64,000 nt of DNA from Picosynechococcus sp. PCC 7117 (GCF_001693275.1 NZ_CP016477.1:1364001-1428000), one strand, 5' to 3'. Positions 15,683-24,954 are shown, counted from the first letter of the stretch. Numbers and translations: made by a program. The notes: a model not told the origin generated them from the letters alone.

Positions 15683-18418
15683 ATGTCCTTAAGCGATGAA
15701 TTTAAGCAAGCTCTCCGCAGCGGCGACCTTTCCAAAGCCTTTACGATGGTGGCGAGTAAGGCAGCAACCCTAAATATTACGACTCGCATTGTCCGTCATC
15801 CTGACCAGGGTGAGCCCTACCCTCCCGATACGAGTCTCCATACCCAAGTCGATCTCATTAATGGCACCGTCGAAAATGATGTCGGCGAGGCCGTACTCAA
15901 TACTGCTCAGTACCAAAATCTCCAGCATTTTCACCAACAGCAAGTTGCCCTAGGTCACCGTAAAATTCAAGAAAACTTCCAGGGTTTGCAACAGCTATTT
16001 CAGTTGCTCGTGACTCTGCAGCAATATGACCGCTTGATGAATGCCGAGGAACCCCTAGATTTGAAGTTTCTTGAAATTCCTAACCAAACGCTCATGGCCG
16101 CCACGGTTAAGGTTGTTGAGCCTTTTTCGGAAACGCCGCCGGATAGTGACAAAATTCCCCCTCTGCCCCATAATCCCCTGCCAACGGTAGCCCCAGAGGC
16201 CCCGACCGAATCAGCTGCGGAACCTCAGCCCAGCCTTGTCGCAGAAAAGAACGAGGCGAAGGATCTAGCGGATGCTGATTCTCTCAACTTTTTAGATAAT
16301 TTTGCGGAAATTGCCCTGGATGAAACGCCAGAGGCATCTCTGACGATCCATGAGGCCCCAGAAATTGAAGATTGGGAAACCCCCGTTGATACCACGGCGG
16401 CAGAACGGGCTAACGGCGATCGCCCCGATGCCTATGTTCCCAATTTGGCAGATTTTGAAGTAGACAGCGATCCCTTCGGAGATGAGGCAGTAGACGATTT
16501 AGAATTAGAAGATTTACTCGAAGACCCCGAAACTCCCGTAGCAGAGACAGCGACATCGTTAGAAACCACGGATCTAGATGCGGTCGATGATGAGACTTTA
16601 TTTACATTTTTGAATCAGGATTGGCACAATCACCCAGGCGTCACAGAGATCAAGTCCCTCGATGGGCCGGAGACAGACCGATTGCCTTTACCTCCTCTTC
16701 CGGAAAATTGGTTGGAGCAGGAACTGGCCGCAGAAGCAGAGGCTTTACCCGATCTGGCAGAGTCCGAAGCTAATGATGGTGATAGTGAAGCAGATTTAGA
16801 GGACTTCAATGAAACCATCGCTGACTTTGGGGAGGATATTTTCATCGAGGATCTGGCCCTCGGCGGACTCCCGGAAGATGAACTTGGCGATCGCCTAAGC
16901 CAAGCCTTCCCGGATGTCACCACCGCCGATTTTGACAGTGACCCGGAAGCCTCATCAGGGTTGACGACAGATGAGGCCTTGCCCAGCGAGGAATTCAGCG
17001 AAGAAGAAGAATTAGACTTAACGGACTCTGATTTAGAACGTTTAGAGACTTTGGCCGCCGCTGACTTGGACGATCTTCTGGGGAGTAATGAAGAAACGCT
17101 CATTGAAACCACCGAAGCAGATGCGGCGATCGCCCCCGAAGAAACCATTGCAGATCACCAAGACCTACCCACGGATCTAGAGGATTTGGACGCCTTTGAT
17201 TTCAACCTCTTCCCCACAGATTTAGACGAAAATACCCTCGGCCCCTTAAATGCCCCAGACCTTGGCAGTTCAGACTTAGCCCTGGATCTAGAATTAGATG
17301 ACGACGAAGATCTAGACCTCGATCCCGATGCTTTTGATGCCGATTTTGAGCTTGGGGCGGATCCCTTGGCAACGGCAGATCCCCTAGCCGAGGAAGACTT
17401 CGATCTGCCCAGTGATTTTGAGCTTGATCTCGAATCCATTGATCATTCCAACAATATCAGTGATGATTCTGGGTCAGATACCGATTCCCTAGAAGCTCCA
17501 GAAGCTCTATCTGAAGAAGATTTCGAGCAATTTGACGATTTTGAGTTTGACCTCGATCAGATGGATCTCTCTGGGGAAATGGCCCTTGATCCCCTCGATG
17601 CATCCTTTGATTTAGATCTAGAACAACAAGACTTCACCGAGGATATTCACGTCGCCCCGGCTGATCCTGATGCCCCACCGGAATCCACGACGGATCCCGA
17701 CGCTTGGCTGTCAGAGGGAGCCGACCCAGAGGAAGAAGACGCTGATATCTTTAACCTAGGGGAACTCGATGAGGCAGCACTGCTTGACTTTGATCTCGAT
17801 CAAGACCATCTCTCCGAACTTGAAATCGAAGCCCTTGATCACCAGGAAAATTCCCACGACTTTGAGGCCAGTGAGTTCAGCAAAGAGACTGTGATTCAGG
17901 CAGATTTTCAACAGCCAGATGACCTTAGTCCGCAAGATGCTACAGCCCTGGGTTTTGACGACTTAGACCTTGACCTTGACCCCCAGACTTTGCCACCGGA
18001 GGCCATGGCCCTTTGGGATGATGATCTTGACCTTACAGCCGATCTCCCTTCCCTAGGAGATGAAAGCAACGGCACCAGCGAGGCCAATCATCACCATGAC
18101 GCAACAGCCGCCCCGACCAATGATTTCAGCGATGATAGTTGGTTAGAGGAACTTGATCTATCGGGTGAACTAGATCCTGATTTCGATCTTGCCCTTGATG
18201 ACGAAAATTCAGCGATAGATATCACCAGCCTCGATAATCTGGATCAAGACAGTGCCATTGATCTATCCGCCAGCGATGAGGCGATCGCCCCCGATGGGGA
18301 TCTAGATTTAGAAGAAGCGTTAGCAGATTTAGAAGAGCTGAGTGCCTTTGATAGCAAGGACTTTGATGATTTTGATTTTGGAGACGAGGCGCCTCTTTTT
18401 CTAGAAGAAGAGTCCTAG
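15683..18418 (+). CDS. Very acidic, largely disordered 911-residue protein
   Basis: I do not recognise the family. The ATG at 15683 is preceded by AAGGAG; an in-frame TTG at 15650 is less likely. The first ~130 residues look folded: MSLSDEFKQALRSGDL, mixed polar helices and a Gln/His-rich segment. From about residue 150 to the end the protein is dominated by Asp, Glu, Leu, Ala, Ser and Pro, with recurring patterns of the type L-D-L-D-D, DFDLD and EDFEFDLD. This composition predicts an intrinsically disordered polyanion. The end (DFDFGDEAPLFLEEES) keeps the pattern. It is first of three same-strand genes. Such polyanions may act as scaffolds or bind basic proteins; the role here is unknown. 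Confidence 0.75.
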   Translation: MSLSDEFKQALRSGDLSKAFTMVASKAATLNITTRIVRHPDQGEPYPPDTSLHTQVDLINGTVENDVGEAVLNTAQYQNLQHFHQQQVALGHRKIQENFQGLQQLFQLLVTLQQYDRLMNAEEPLDLKFLEIPNQTLMAATVKVVEPFSETPPDSDKIPPLPHNPLPTVAPEAPTESAAEPQPSLVAEKNEAKDLADADSLNFLDNFAEIALDETPEASLTIHEAPEIEDWETPVDTTAAERANGDRPDAYVPNLADFEVDSDPFGDEAVDDLELEDLLEDPETPVAETATSLETTDLDAVDDETLFTFLNQDWHNHPGVTEIKSLDGPETDRLPLPPLPENWLEQELAAEAEALPDLAESEANDGDSEADLEDFNETIADFGEDIFIEDLALGGLPEDELGDRLSQAFPDVTTADFDSDPEASSGLTTDEALPSEEFSEEEELDLTDSDLERLETLAAADLDDLLGSNEETLIETTEADAAIAPEETIADHQDLPTDLEDLDAFDFNLFPTDLDENTLGPLNAPDLGSSDLALDLELDDDEDLDLDPDAFDADFELGADPLATADPLAEEDFDLPSDFELDLESIDHSNNISDDSGSDTDSLEAPEALSEEDFEQFDDFEFDLDQMDLSGEMALDPLDASFDLDLEQQDFTEDIHVAPADPDAPPESTTDPDAWLSEGADPEEEDADIFNLGELDEAALLDFDLDQDHLSELEIEALDHQENSHDFEASEFSKETVIQADFQQPDDLSPQDATALGFDDLDLDLDPQTLPPEAMALWDDDLDLTADLPSLGDESNGTSEANHHHDATAAPTNDFSDDSWLEELDLSGELDPDFDLALDDENSAIDITSLDNLDQDSAIDLSASDEAIAPDGDLDLEEALADLEELSAFDSKDFDDFDFGDEAPLFLEEES

Positions 18419-18471
18419 GTGTTACTGCTAACGACGCTCCCAATTGTTTCATCCCACTTTTTTGGTCTCCC

Positions 18472-19236
18472 ATGAATCGTTCTGCTCCCGAAGCCAAATC
18501 CCCTCAGCTCCAGCCTGCTGCCATGGACCCATTTATCCAGGCTCTAAATCAGGTTTTTCTGGATGCAACCACCCTAGAGGTCAGTACGATGGTGGTCGAT
18601 GCCATTGATGGTCAGCGATTCATTCCCCAGGAGGTTTACCAAGATTTGTATTATCTCAGGGAGGATACGCTCAGCCAGCAGCATTACTCCCCCGATTTAC
18701 AGGCGGCCTACGGCAATTTGCGATCGCAACTGGCGCGACAATACCACGCCCTCCTCAGGGAACCGACACACCCTTTGTATCATGGTGAAAACTCCGGCCC
18801 TCTACCCCCACTCCCCAATCCCACGGGCGATGCCCAAGATCAGCGGCAAATTCAAAATCTGCTTGGCGATCGCCAATTTCTCTGTTGCCTACGCAAACTA
18901 GGAGAACTCAAAATTGCCCTTGACCAACGCAAACGACAGCACCAACAAGCGAAACAGCCCCTCCCAGAAGGCATTATTTACGCGAAAACAATCCTGCAAC
19001 TGGATGGCACCATTGCGAATACCTACACCGAAGCCCTGATGAGCCATCCCCACTGCACGACAGTCCTCCAGGCCCACCAGCACAATATCCAAACCAGCGA
19101 ACAGCAATGGCAGGGACTCTTAAGATTTTTTATCAGTCTCATTCAAGGCACGTTCAAACGACAACCCAAACCGAGTTCACAAACGTCCAAAGCCCGACCA
19201 AGCCTCCCCAGAGCGCCCCTTGCCAAGCCCCAATAG
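18472..19236 (+). CDS. Cyanobacterial hypothetical protein, 254 residues
   Basis: I cannot assign a function. The protein is soluble-looking and polar, without signal peptide or membrane segment. The central part (residues ~20-120) is helical with FIQALNQVFLDATTLEVSTMVVDAI and an SQ/YH-rich middle; the end (residues ~215-254) is basic and rich in Lys, Pro, Ser and Gln (FKRQPKPSSQTSKARPSLP), a likely flexible tail. Its start ATG 18472 lies 53 bp after the acidic protein and it is followed 36 bp later by a membrane protein gene, suggesting one operon. The basic tail could pair with the neighbouring polyanion, a speculation only. Confidence 0.65.
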   Translation: MNRSAPEAKSPQLQPAAMDPFIQALNQVFLDATTLEVSTMVVDAIDGQRFIPQEVYQDLYYLREDTLSQQHYSPDLQAAYGNLRSQLARQYHALLREPTHPLYHGENSGPLPPLPNPTGDAQDQRQIQNLLGDRQFLCCLRKLGELKIALDQRKRQHQQAKQPLPEGIIYAKTILQLDGTIANTYTEALMSHPHCTTVLQAHQHNIQTSEQQWQGLLRFFISLIQGTFKRQPKPSSQTSKARPSLPRAPLAKPQ

Positions 19237-19272
19237 TTTCCTCTGTCATTTAAGCTTTTTGCCCTTTCTCCC

Positions 19273-19950
19273 GTGACTGTTTCCGCCCACCCCTACATCC
19301 AACTGGATCAAGAACAGCTAACGCCGCCACCGCAGTCCACACTCTGCCACGGGGTTTTATTTGTGTTGGATCACGATGACCTTTTGCAGCTCCTAGCGCT
19401 CAAAAACCAAGGGCAAACCCTAACGTTTACCGATGAGTTCAACCTCGCTTGGCGAAAATATGTGCTTTTTCGGAAAGGTGATTGGCCCCAGGCGTCCCTC
19501 TCTTTTCTGTTGCGTTACGAAGGGATCAACGTTTTAAAGACCCAAATTGGACTTGATGGCGGTGTGTTGCACCAAGTGGTAGCGGATCTACTGCCGTCGC
19601 CTTCCCTCTATCAACAGCTAGCCGAAATTCAAGGGTGGTTTATTGGGCAATTATTGACGCAATTACCCTGGCGACAACGAAAGTATGGCTTCAGTTATCT
19701 TGCCTGGCCCTTGGCGATCGCCTTTGTATTCATCTCTGTGATCTTGGGTTGGTCAACGCTGATGACGCAACCCTTACTGTGGATCCTCGTTCCCATCGTC
19801 TTGGGTCTGCTCGGCTGGGGATTGCAGACCTTATTACGACAATGGCGATATCCCCTAAAACGCTGGTTGCTCTCCCAGGTACTTTATGGCCGCTTTGCCC
19901 AGCGCGATCGCCTTAGAAACTGGGGACTCCGCTGGCTCCATTTCCTTTGA
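19273..19950 (+). CDS. Hypothetical protein with two membrane helices
   Basis: A 225-residue protein from a GTG start at 19273. No family is recognised. The first ~140 residues are soluble, with the pattern TLCHGVLFVLDHDDLLQLLALK and FNLAWRKYVLFRKGDW. Two adjacent hydrophobic helices follow (residues ~150-195: WPLAIAFVFISVILGW and LWILVPIVLGLLGWGL), then a basic C-terminal tail (RQWRYPLKRWLL...RFAQRDRLRNW) that would face the cytoplasm. It is the last gene of the three-gene set starting with the acidic protein and lies 34 bp from the convergent rpaA. Confidence 0.65.
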   Translation: MTVSAHPYIQLDQEQLTPPPQSTLCHGVLFVLDHDDLLQLLALKNQGQTLTFTDEFNLAWRKYVLFRKGDWPQASLSFLLRYEGINVLKTQIGLDGGVLHQVVADLLPSPSLYQQLAEIQGWFIGQLLTQLPWRQRKYGFSYLAWPLAIAFVFISVILGWSTLMTQPLLWILVPIVLGLLGWGLQTLLRQWRYPLKRWLLSQVLYGRFAQRDRLRNWGLRWLHFL

Positions 19951-19984
19951 TCGTTGATCAATTAACGTTAAAGCAAACTTTGGC

Positions 19985-20734
19985 CTAGGAGTTCATTGGC
20001 TCCGAAACCTGAGTTGTCTCCCCGTGGTTTACCCGCGACGGCAACTCCAGGCAGTAACCCGCCCCATAAACCGTTTTGATGTACTGGGGACGACGGGGCT
20101 CCGGCTCTAACTTCGTGCGCAGGTGGCGAACGTGCACCCGGATGGTCTCAATATCATCGGAAGGATCATAACCCCACACTTCCTTGAGGATTTCGCTGGG
20201 AGAAATGGTCTGACCGTGACGTTGCAGGAGACAGTGGAGCAATTCAAATTCAAGGTGAGTCAACTTGATGGTCTGATCAAACCAAATCGCCTCGAATCGC
20301 TCTGGGATTAACGTTAACGGGCCGTAGTTTAAAATTTCTGTGTGTTTGGCGGCCTGGGGAATGCGATCGCTCCGTCGCAATAAAGCCCGCACCCGCACCA
20401 ACATTTCTTCGACTTCAAAGGGCTTCGTGAGGTAATCATCGGCCCCCGCATTAAAGCCATCCACCTTATCTTGGGTTTGCCCCAGGGCGGTTAACATCAA
20501 AATGGGGATATCTGCTGTGCGTTCTTCCCGCCGAATTCGTTGACAAACGGTAAACCCGTCTACTTTCGGCAACATCAGATCCAGCATGACCAAATCGGGT
20601 TGTAGCTGCACCGCCAATGCCTGACCTTTAATACCGTCTTCGGCACGACTGACGTCATAACCCGCCATTTCAAGGTTTATCGCAACCAATTCGGCGATCG
20701 CCGGATCATCATCAATAATTAAAATTCGAGGCAT
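19985..20734 (-). CDS. rpaA: OmpR-family response regulator RpaA
   Basis: The 249-residue regulator has a receiver domain with DDD near residues 8-10, the phosphorylated Asp in [16 protein letters not shown] near 53, the conserved Thr ([11 protein letters not shown]) and Lys ([12 protein letters not shown]), and a winged-helix DNA-binding domain ending [14 protein letters not shown]. The whole protein follows RpaA, the master output regulator of the KaiABC clock, phosphorylated by SasA, that controls daily gene expression and photosystem antenna coupling. RpaB differs clearly at the N-terminus. I chose the ATG at 20734 because it gives the standard [10 protein letters not shown]; three extra residues would come from an upstream start. 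It lies alone on the minus strand. Confidence 0.88.
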   Translation of the reverse strand: MPRILIIDDDPAIAELVAINLEMAGYDVSRAEDGIKGQALAVQLQPDLVMLDLMLPKVDGFTVCQRIRREERTADIPILMLTALGQTQDKVDGFNAGADDYLTKPFEVEEMLVRVRALLRRSDRIPQAAKHTEILNYGPLTLIPERFEAIWFDQTIKLTHLEFELLHCLLQRHGQTISPSEILKEVWGYDPSDDIETIRVHVRHLRTKLEPEPRRPQYIKTVYGAGYCLELPSRVNHGETTQVSEPMNS

Positions 20735-20970
20735 CACAACCAAGCTAAAGCAACTGCTTCTATCTTAAAAGGAAAATTCAAAAGGATTAAGGAATTTTCA
20801 CAAAATTTCCCGGTCATGACAATCAAAATTTATGGATAATCGGCCTTATTCTTTGATTTTCAAAGGTTTCACCCACTCGATCTATTTAGAAAGAACATTA
20901 CAGATTACCAAGCAATGTTAACTTTTGCGTAAATTTATCGGCACTCAGTCTCAAAAATCTAAAGAAAATC

Positions 20971-23025
20971 TTAAGGCGACAAGCGTGCTTTTTGGGCGCG
21001 ATTCTTATGGTACCAAGCTGCAATTTCTGGACACCAAGTTTCAAAGTGAACAAATAATAATTCACAAAGTTGTTGGGCTTCTAGTTGGGCGTCTTTTTTC
21101 CAACGCAAATCTAACAAATGCATCAGCGATCGCACATTGCAACTCATAACAAAGTGTTGCCGCGCATCAAAAGGAATCAAACTCCGAGCGTGCTCCTCGG
21201 CCAAGCCTTCTTCAATCCGTTGCCGATAGCGATCGCAGGCAGCCAGACACCATTCCTTATCCGCCTGGCGTTGTTCTTCTGAGTAAAAATATTTTTTCCC
21301 TTGACGATTGTCATACTTACCCACAGGCCGTAGGTAAAAGACCTCTTCTACGTCCCGCTTGCCTTCCGCAACATCAATAATCCGCTGTCCTGTATAGCGG
21401 AAAGAATTGTGCACAACAACACCATTTGCCACAAAATTATGCCAAGGCCCTTGTACTTCCAGATCGTAGGTGGGCTGGATCCCAAGATATTCCACGGCAA
21501 CCACCTTCACCGGATGTGCTTTTAAACGACGACCCTTAGATTTAGGTTTTGCCGCCCACATTTCAGGTTTTCGGATGGGGTGAAATCGTCTGGCAAAATC
21601 CTCTTCCAAGTGATTTTGATGTAGAGATTGATGGCAAGTCTGACAAAGAGAAACTAAATTCTCAAATTCGTAGGCAAGGGATTTATCCGCAAAAACGGGT
21701 ACGAGATGATGGGCATGTAATTGTTTACCTTGTTTGCCACAAGACTGACAAATATAGTCGAATTTTGCATGGACTTGTGGAGCAATTTGTCGTGTCCAGG
21801 CCCCAATCTGTTGCCGCTCTGTGGCAGTGCCGCCTCTCCAAAAATGAGAATCTGCACCACGTTTGGTGAAACGTTGCGCATTCCATCGCCGTGTTTCCAT
21901 AGCTGTCTCAGACAATGTAAGACGATAACCCGTTAAACCTTTATTCCAAGGTTGTTTGGTTCCAGGGGAGCGTTTATTGAGTTGGAGGCCATGATGGTAG
22001 CTCCACTTTTTCACAGATTCGATAGAGCAATTCGCTAAAGCAGCAATTTCATCGACATGTAACCCTCGTTCATGTTGCTGTTGTAGCCAAGCACGACTGC
22101 GATAACAGCCATTACCGACAACTGTTTTTAGCCCTCGCCGATGACCCGCAGGAAGTTTTAATTGAAATTTCTTGGCCCAATGGCGAATCACGTCTGGGGA
22201 ACAGTCACAAATAATAGCAATTTGCTGAGCTGTTAACCCTTGTTTTACCTGTGCGGCTAACCAAGATTGCTGACTGTAGAGAGCATCGGGACGGACAACG
22301 CCGTTGGTCATGACTTCACAGGTTTTTGTCACTGCTAGGACTTGATGATCTTCATCGGTCATTAAACCCAGGGCTTCTCCCATGCGTTGCCAGCCTTGGG
22401 TCGTGTAGAGACGATGATTAACGGTGCAGTCCAGGGTTTTTCCATCGGCTAAGGTCAGGCGATAAACGGGCTGCTCACCGCTACTCATTACATCTTGGAG
22501 ATGGCCAATTTCAAAATTACCAGTGTCCTCGTTCAGCACCCTTAGTGACATTTTTCGCAAGCGAGTTTTACAGTCGCGGCGGTAAAAGCCTGGTTGTTCA
22601 CCTTTGCGACCACGAATTTTGCGTTCCCGTATGGCTTTTTCTCCGTTGTGCCAGAGGTCATGGAGATCGCTAATTTTAATTTTGCGGAGAGATCCAGAGG
22701 CTTGGACAAAGGTGATTTCTGTATCTCCGGCGAGACACTGTACATCAAAGGAGACGCCCACGCGATGAGTCCGGATTTGCTGCATCATCGAGTGGGGAAA
22801 ATAGCCCACATTAAAAACAATCTGGGGATGTTCCAGGGGGCCATAGTGACCGCGACCACCCGCCAAAAGATGTTTGACAATTAACTCCCCTGCTTTTTGT
22901 TCATCTGGAAAATTACTCTGTTGTTCCCACACAAATTCCTCGCAGTAGTCCTGGTGCATGGCACTCCAGATGGTTTGTTGGGGGTTGGGGGTAGAGCGGA
23001 GCACTTCAACGCGAAATTTATCCAT
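20971..23025 (-). CDS. thyX: FAD-dependent thymidylate synthase ThyX interrupted by an intein
   Basis: The 684-residue frame codes for ThyX (240 residues after splicing) plus a 444-residue intein. ThyX makes dTMP from dUMP using FAD, NADPH and methylene-tetrahydrofolate. The N-extein (1-96) ends with RTHRVGVSFDVQ, and the C-extein (541-684) begins with SFRYTGQR, so the joined sequence restores the ThyX motif RHR-x7-S-x-RY. The intein sits inside this active-site signature, so splicing is required for activity. The C-extein also has the conserved FVMSCNVRSLMHLLDLR. Without the intein the length is normal. dcd lies just upstream on the same strand, 133 bp away; both enzymes serve dTTP synthesis. 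Confidence 0.95.
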   Translation of the reverse strand: MDKFRVEVLRSTPNPQQTIWSAMHQDYCEEFVWEQQSNFPDEQKAGELIVKHLLAGGRGHYGPLEHPQIVFNVGYFPHSMMQQIRTHRVGVSFDVQCLAGDTEITFVQASGSLRKIKISDLHDLWHNGEKAIRERKIRGRKGEQPGFYRRDCKTRLRKMSLRVLNEDTGNFEIGHLQDVMSSGEQPVYRLTLADGKTLDCTVNHRLYTTQGWQRMGEALGLMTDEDHQVLAVTKTCEVMTNGVVRPDALYSQQSWLAAQVKQGLTAQQIAIICDCSPDVIRHWAKKFQLKLPAGHRRGLKTVVGNGCYRSRAWLQQQHERGLHVDEIAALANCSIESVKKWSYHHGLQLNKRSPGTKQPWNKGLTGYRLTLSETAMETRRWNAQRFTKRGADSHFWRGGTATERQQIGAWTRQIAPQVHAKFDYICQSCGKQGKQLHAHHLVPVFADKSLAYEFENLVSLCQTCHQSLHQNHLEEDFARRFHPIRKPEMWAAKPKSKGRRLKAHPVKVVAVEYLGIQPTYDLEVQGPWHNFVANGVVVHNSFRYTGQRIIDVAEGKRDVEEVFYLRPVGKYDNRQGKKYFYSEEQRQADKEWCLAACDRYRQRIEEGLAEEHARSLIPFDARQHFVMSCNVRSLMHLLDLRWKKDAQLEAQQLCELLFVHFETWCPEIAAWYHKNRAQKARLSP
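21406..22737 (-). mobile_element. ThyX intein with HNH homing endonuclease domain
   Basis: Residues 97-540 of the frame form an intein. It begins with Cys (CLAGDTEITF, block A), has the block B TVNH near 201-204, and ends with block F/G residues (TYDLEVQGPWHNF, NGVVVHN) before a Ser +1. Inside are two copies of a helix-turn-helix-like unit (residues ~254-290 and ~312-350), a NUMOD3-like KQPWNKGLTG near 357-366, and a zinc-finger HNH nuclease (CQSCGK, LHAHHLVPVF, CQTCHQSLH; residues ~426-469). The boundary codons are TGT (22735-22737) and AAT (21406-21408). It can copy itself into intein-free thyX alleles in principle. No HIP1 site lies within it. Confidence 0.93.
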
Positions 23026-23158
23026 GACAATTCAAACTCAGGAGCAAATGGAGATGTAGGGAAAGAAAAGATTTGATTTCACCATAGACAAAAATAAGCG
23101 ATGTCCATGGGGGTTGTAATAAAAATTGGGGCGATCGCCAAACACATTCAGAATCTAT

Positions 23159-23755
23159 CTAGACCCTGGGCAAAGTGACTTTCCCGGCTTGGTTTTGGTA
23201 TTTGCCCCCCCGATCAGAATAGGTGGTATTGCAAGGATCACCTTCAAAGAAAAGTAGTTGCACAACCCCTTCATTGGCATAAATACGGCAGTCGGTACTA
23301 GAGGCATTGCTAAATTCAAGGGTGATTGCACCGCACCAGGAAGCCTCTAGGGGAGTTGTGTTCGCAATCAGACCGACACGGGCATAGGTGGACTTACCAA
23401 GACAGATCGCGGTGACGTTGGGGGGCATCTGAATTTTTTCGAGGGACACGCCCAAACCATAGGAATTAGCCGGAATAATAAAGTAGTCACCGTATTCATC
23501 GCGCTTGAGGTCAACCCGTTCAAGGTTTTCCGGGCTGAAGGCTTTGGGGTTTACAACGGTGCCAGGGATGTGGCGGAAAATGAGAAATTCTTCGGGGCTG
23601 AGGCGAATATCGTAGCCATAGCTAGACAGGCCGTAGCTGAGGGCCGGTACAGTTTGCTGGGGGGACAGTTGGATCTTGCGGATCAGTGAGGCTTCAAAGG
23701 GAGAAATCATCCCCTGTTGGGCTTGTTCGAGGATCCAAATATCGTTTTTCAGCAT
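23159..23755 (-). CDS. dcd: dCTP deaminase
   Basis: The 198-residue enzyme converts dCTP to dUTP, feeding dUMP to ThyX. The family core is clear: SSYGYDIRLSPEEFLIF near residues 43-59, the NSYGLGVSLEKI segment, and the active-site stretch GKSTYARVGLIANTTPLEASWCG with the conserved Arg, Ala and catalytic Glu region. The C-terminus GGKYQNQAGKVTLPRV is typical. The start at 23755 is an ATG giving MLKNDIWILEQA. It is upstream of thyX on the same strand, so the two may be co-transcribed. Confidence 0.93.
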   Translation of the reverse strand: MLKNDIWILEQAQQGMISPFEASLIRKIQLSPQQTVPALSYGLSSYGYDIRLSPEEFLIFRHIPGTVVNPKAFSPENLERVDLKRDEYGDYFIIPANSYGLGVSLEKIQMPPNVTAICLGKSTYARVGLIANTTPLEASWCGAITLEFSNASSTDCRIYANEGVVQLLFFEGDPCNTTYSDRGGKYQNQAGKVTLPRV

Positions 23756-23961
23756 GTTCCCTACGGCAAAAATCAGACATTATATATTCCCACAACTGCT
23801 TACAAATTTATAGGCCTACGGCCAGGCGATCGCCCCTGAAATATCCCAACCGCGCCCCCGGAATTCCCCAACCGCCAAAAAACACTCCCTGCTTTAAAAT
23901 ACCGTTTGTAGCCAAATCGCTTTAAAATCAAGCCATTATAACCAGACAAAGGAGTATTTCC

Positions 23962-24081
23962 ATGAGCGCAGAAAGTATGATGTTCAACGGCTTTATCATT
24001 GCCATCACCGCAGTTCTCTTTGGTGTAGCTTGGGGATTTTTGATCCTCAAAATCCAAAATAAAGCAGGCAAAGCCGAATAG
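23962..24081 (+). CDS. petM: Cytochrome b6f complex subunit PetM
   Basis: A 39-residue protein from ATG 23962 with the ribosome site AAGGAG ten bases upstream. It reads [12 protein letters not shown], then one membrane helix ([18 protein letters not shown]), then [10 protein letters not shown]. This matches PetM, the small single-helix subunit of the thylakoid cytochrome b6f complex, including the opening M-x-AESM and the AWGF motif. It is too short for ordinary ORF finders. It stands between dcd and the Psb28 gene, on the plus strand. Confidence 0.9.
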   Translation: MSAESMMFNGFIIAITAVLFGVAWGFLILKIQNKAGKAE

Positions 24082-24154
24082 GTTCAGCACACGATTGTTA
24101 GGATAGGGGTATAGCCTTATATCCCTCCCTCACTGGCGATCGCCCTCTAAAATC

Positions 24155-24628
24155 ATGTTTAACTTCTTCAAAAATAAACAAACCGAACCAGCCGCCCCAC
24201 CCCAACCAAAAGACCCAACACCACGGATTGAATTTTTCAACGGCATCAGCGAAGAACTCAGCAACGTTAGCCTGCAGCGCAACCCCAAAACAGGGGTCAA
24301 ATCCGTCTCCATGACCTTTGCCCAACTCAATGCCCTCGACCGTTTTCAGAGCTTTACCGCTGGTTCTAATGGCATTGTCCGACTGATCGACGAAGAAGGA
24401 GACATCGCCGTTACCCCCTCCAGTTGCCGCATCGTCTTTGGTGGTGAAGAAGGAGACGAACTGCGGGGCGTCATTTGTCGCTTTGAAATTGATAATGCCG
24501 ACCACTGGGAAAGATTCATGCGTTTCATGCACCGCTACGCCGATGAACATGGCTTTGCCTATGGTGAAAGTGCTGAAACGTCCGATGAACCATCTCCATT
24601 AGCATCAGAAACAGATTCAGAAGCTTAG
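24155..24628 (+). CDS. Psb28-family photosystem II assembly protein (Psb28-2-like)
   Basis: The 157-residue product contains the Psb28 domain: PRIEFFNGISEELSNVSLQR near residues 23-42, LIDEEGDIAVTPSS, FGGEEGDEL, and the characteristic HWERFMRFMHRYADEHGF near 123-140. Psb28 proteins bind the cytoplasmic side of photosystem II assembly intermediates near CP47 and cytochrome b559. The opening differs from Psb28-1 and it has a Pro-rich start and an acidic Ser/Glu tail, so I lean to Psb28-2. The start ATG 24155 is clear. petM lies 73 bp upstream on the same strand. Confidence 0.82.
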   Translation: MFNFFKNKQTEPAAPPQPKDPTPRIEFFNGISEELSNVSLQRNPKTGVKSVSMTFAQLNALDRFQSFTAGSNGIVRLIDEEGDIAVTPSSCRIVFGGEEGDELRGVICRFEIDNADHWERFMRFMHRYADEHGFAYGESAETSDEPSPLASETDSEA

Positions 24629-24681
24629 GATGCAGGATTAAGCCCCTTGTCATCCCAAAAGCGCATCGATCCCCATAAAGA

Positions 24682-24695
24682 GTATCAGCGGTTAC
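24682..24695 (+). promoter_or_regulatory. NtcA binding site upstream of nrtP
   Basis: GTATCAGCGGTTAC matches the NtcA consensus GTA-N8-TAC exactly, about 260 bp before the nrtP start. A weak -10-like TGTGAT lies 20 bases downstream (24715-24720), the spacing seen in NtcA-activated promoters. This implies activation of nitrate transport under nitrogen limitation and a leader of roughly 230 bases. The start site itself is not known from sequence. Confidence 0.75.
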
Positions 24696-24954
24696 GAATT
24701 TAGCGAAGAAAGAATGTGATTCTTTATCACAACTTCTTGCGGTGGCGAGAGATTTTTAGGCCATTCGAACTATCAGCAGGAAAATAAACAATTGTCGGAA
24801 TCAAATAATATTGGTCTCCTCACAATGGGAAAGAATAATCCCCTCGTTTATTTTCTTGATATTCATAATTAATTGATTAGTTCGAACTCCCATAAGGTCG
24901 AAAATTGACAGTCTGACCTGCAGCTTGAGAATACTCTTTTTAGGATGGTAAACA
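24696..24954 (+). other. Long leader region of nrtP
   Basis: The stretch between the NtcA box and the nrtP ATG holds no frame of note and is AT-rich. It may be mostly untranslated leader, and could hold a site for the nitrite-responsive regulator NtcB, but no clear motif is seen. Confidence 0.4.

Noticed and set aside
16630-17439. Long minus-strand frames opposite the acidic protein gene, rich in Ser, Lys and Arg
   Set aside because: Asp/Glu codons (GAT, GAA, GAC) read backwards give Ser, Phe and Val/Leu and suppress stops; the frames are shadows of the sense gene.
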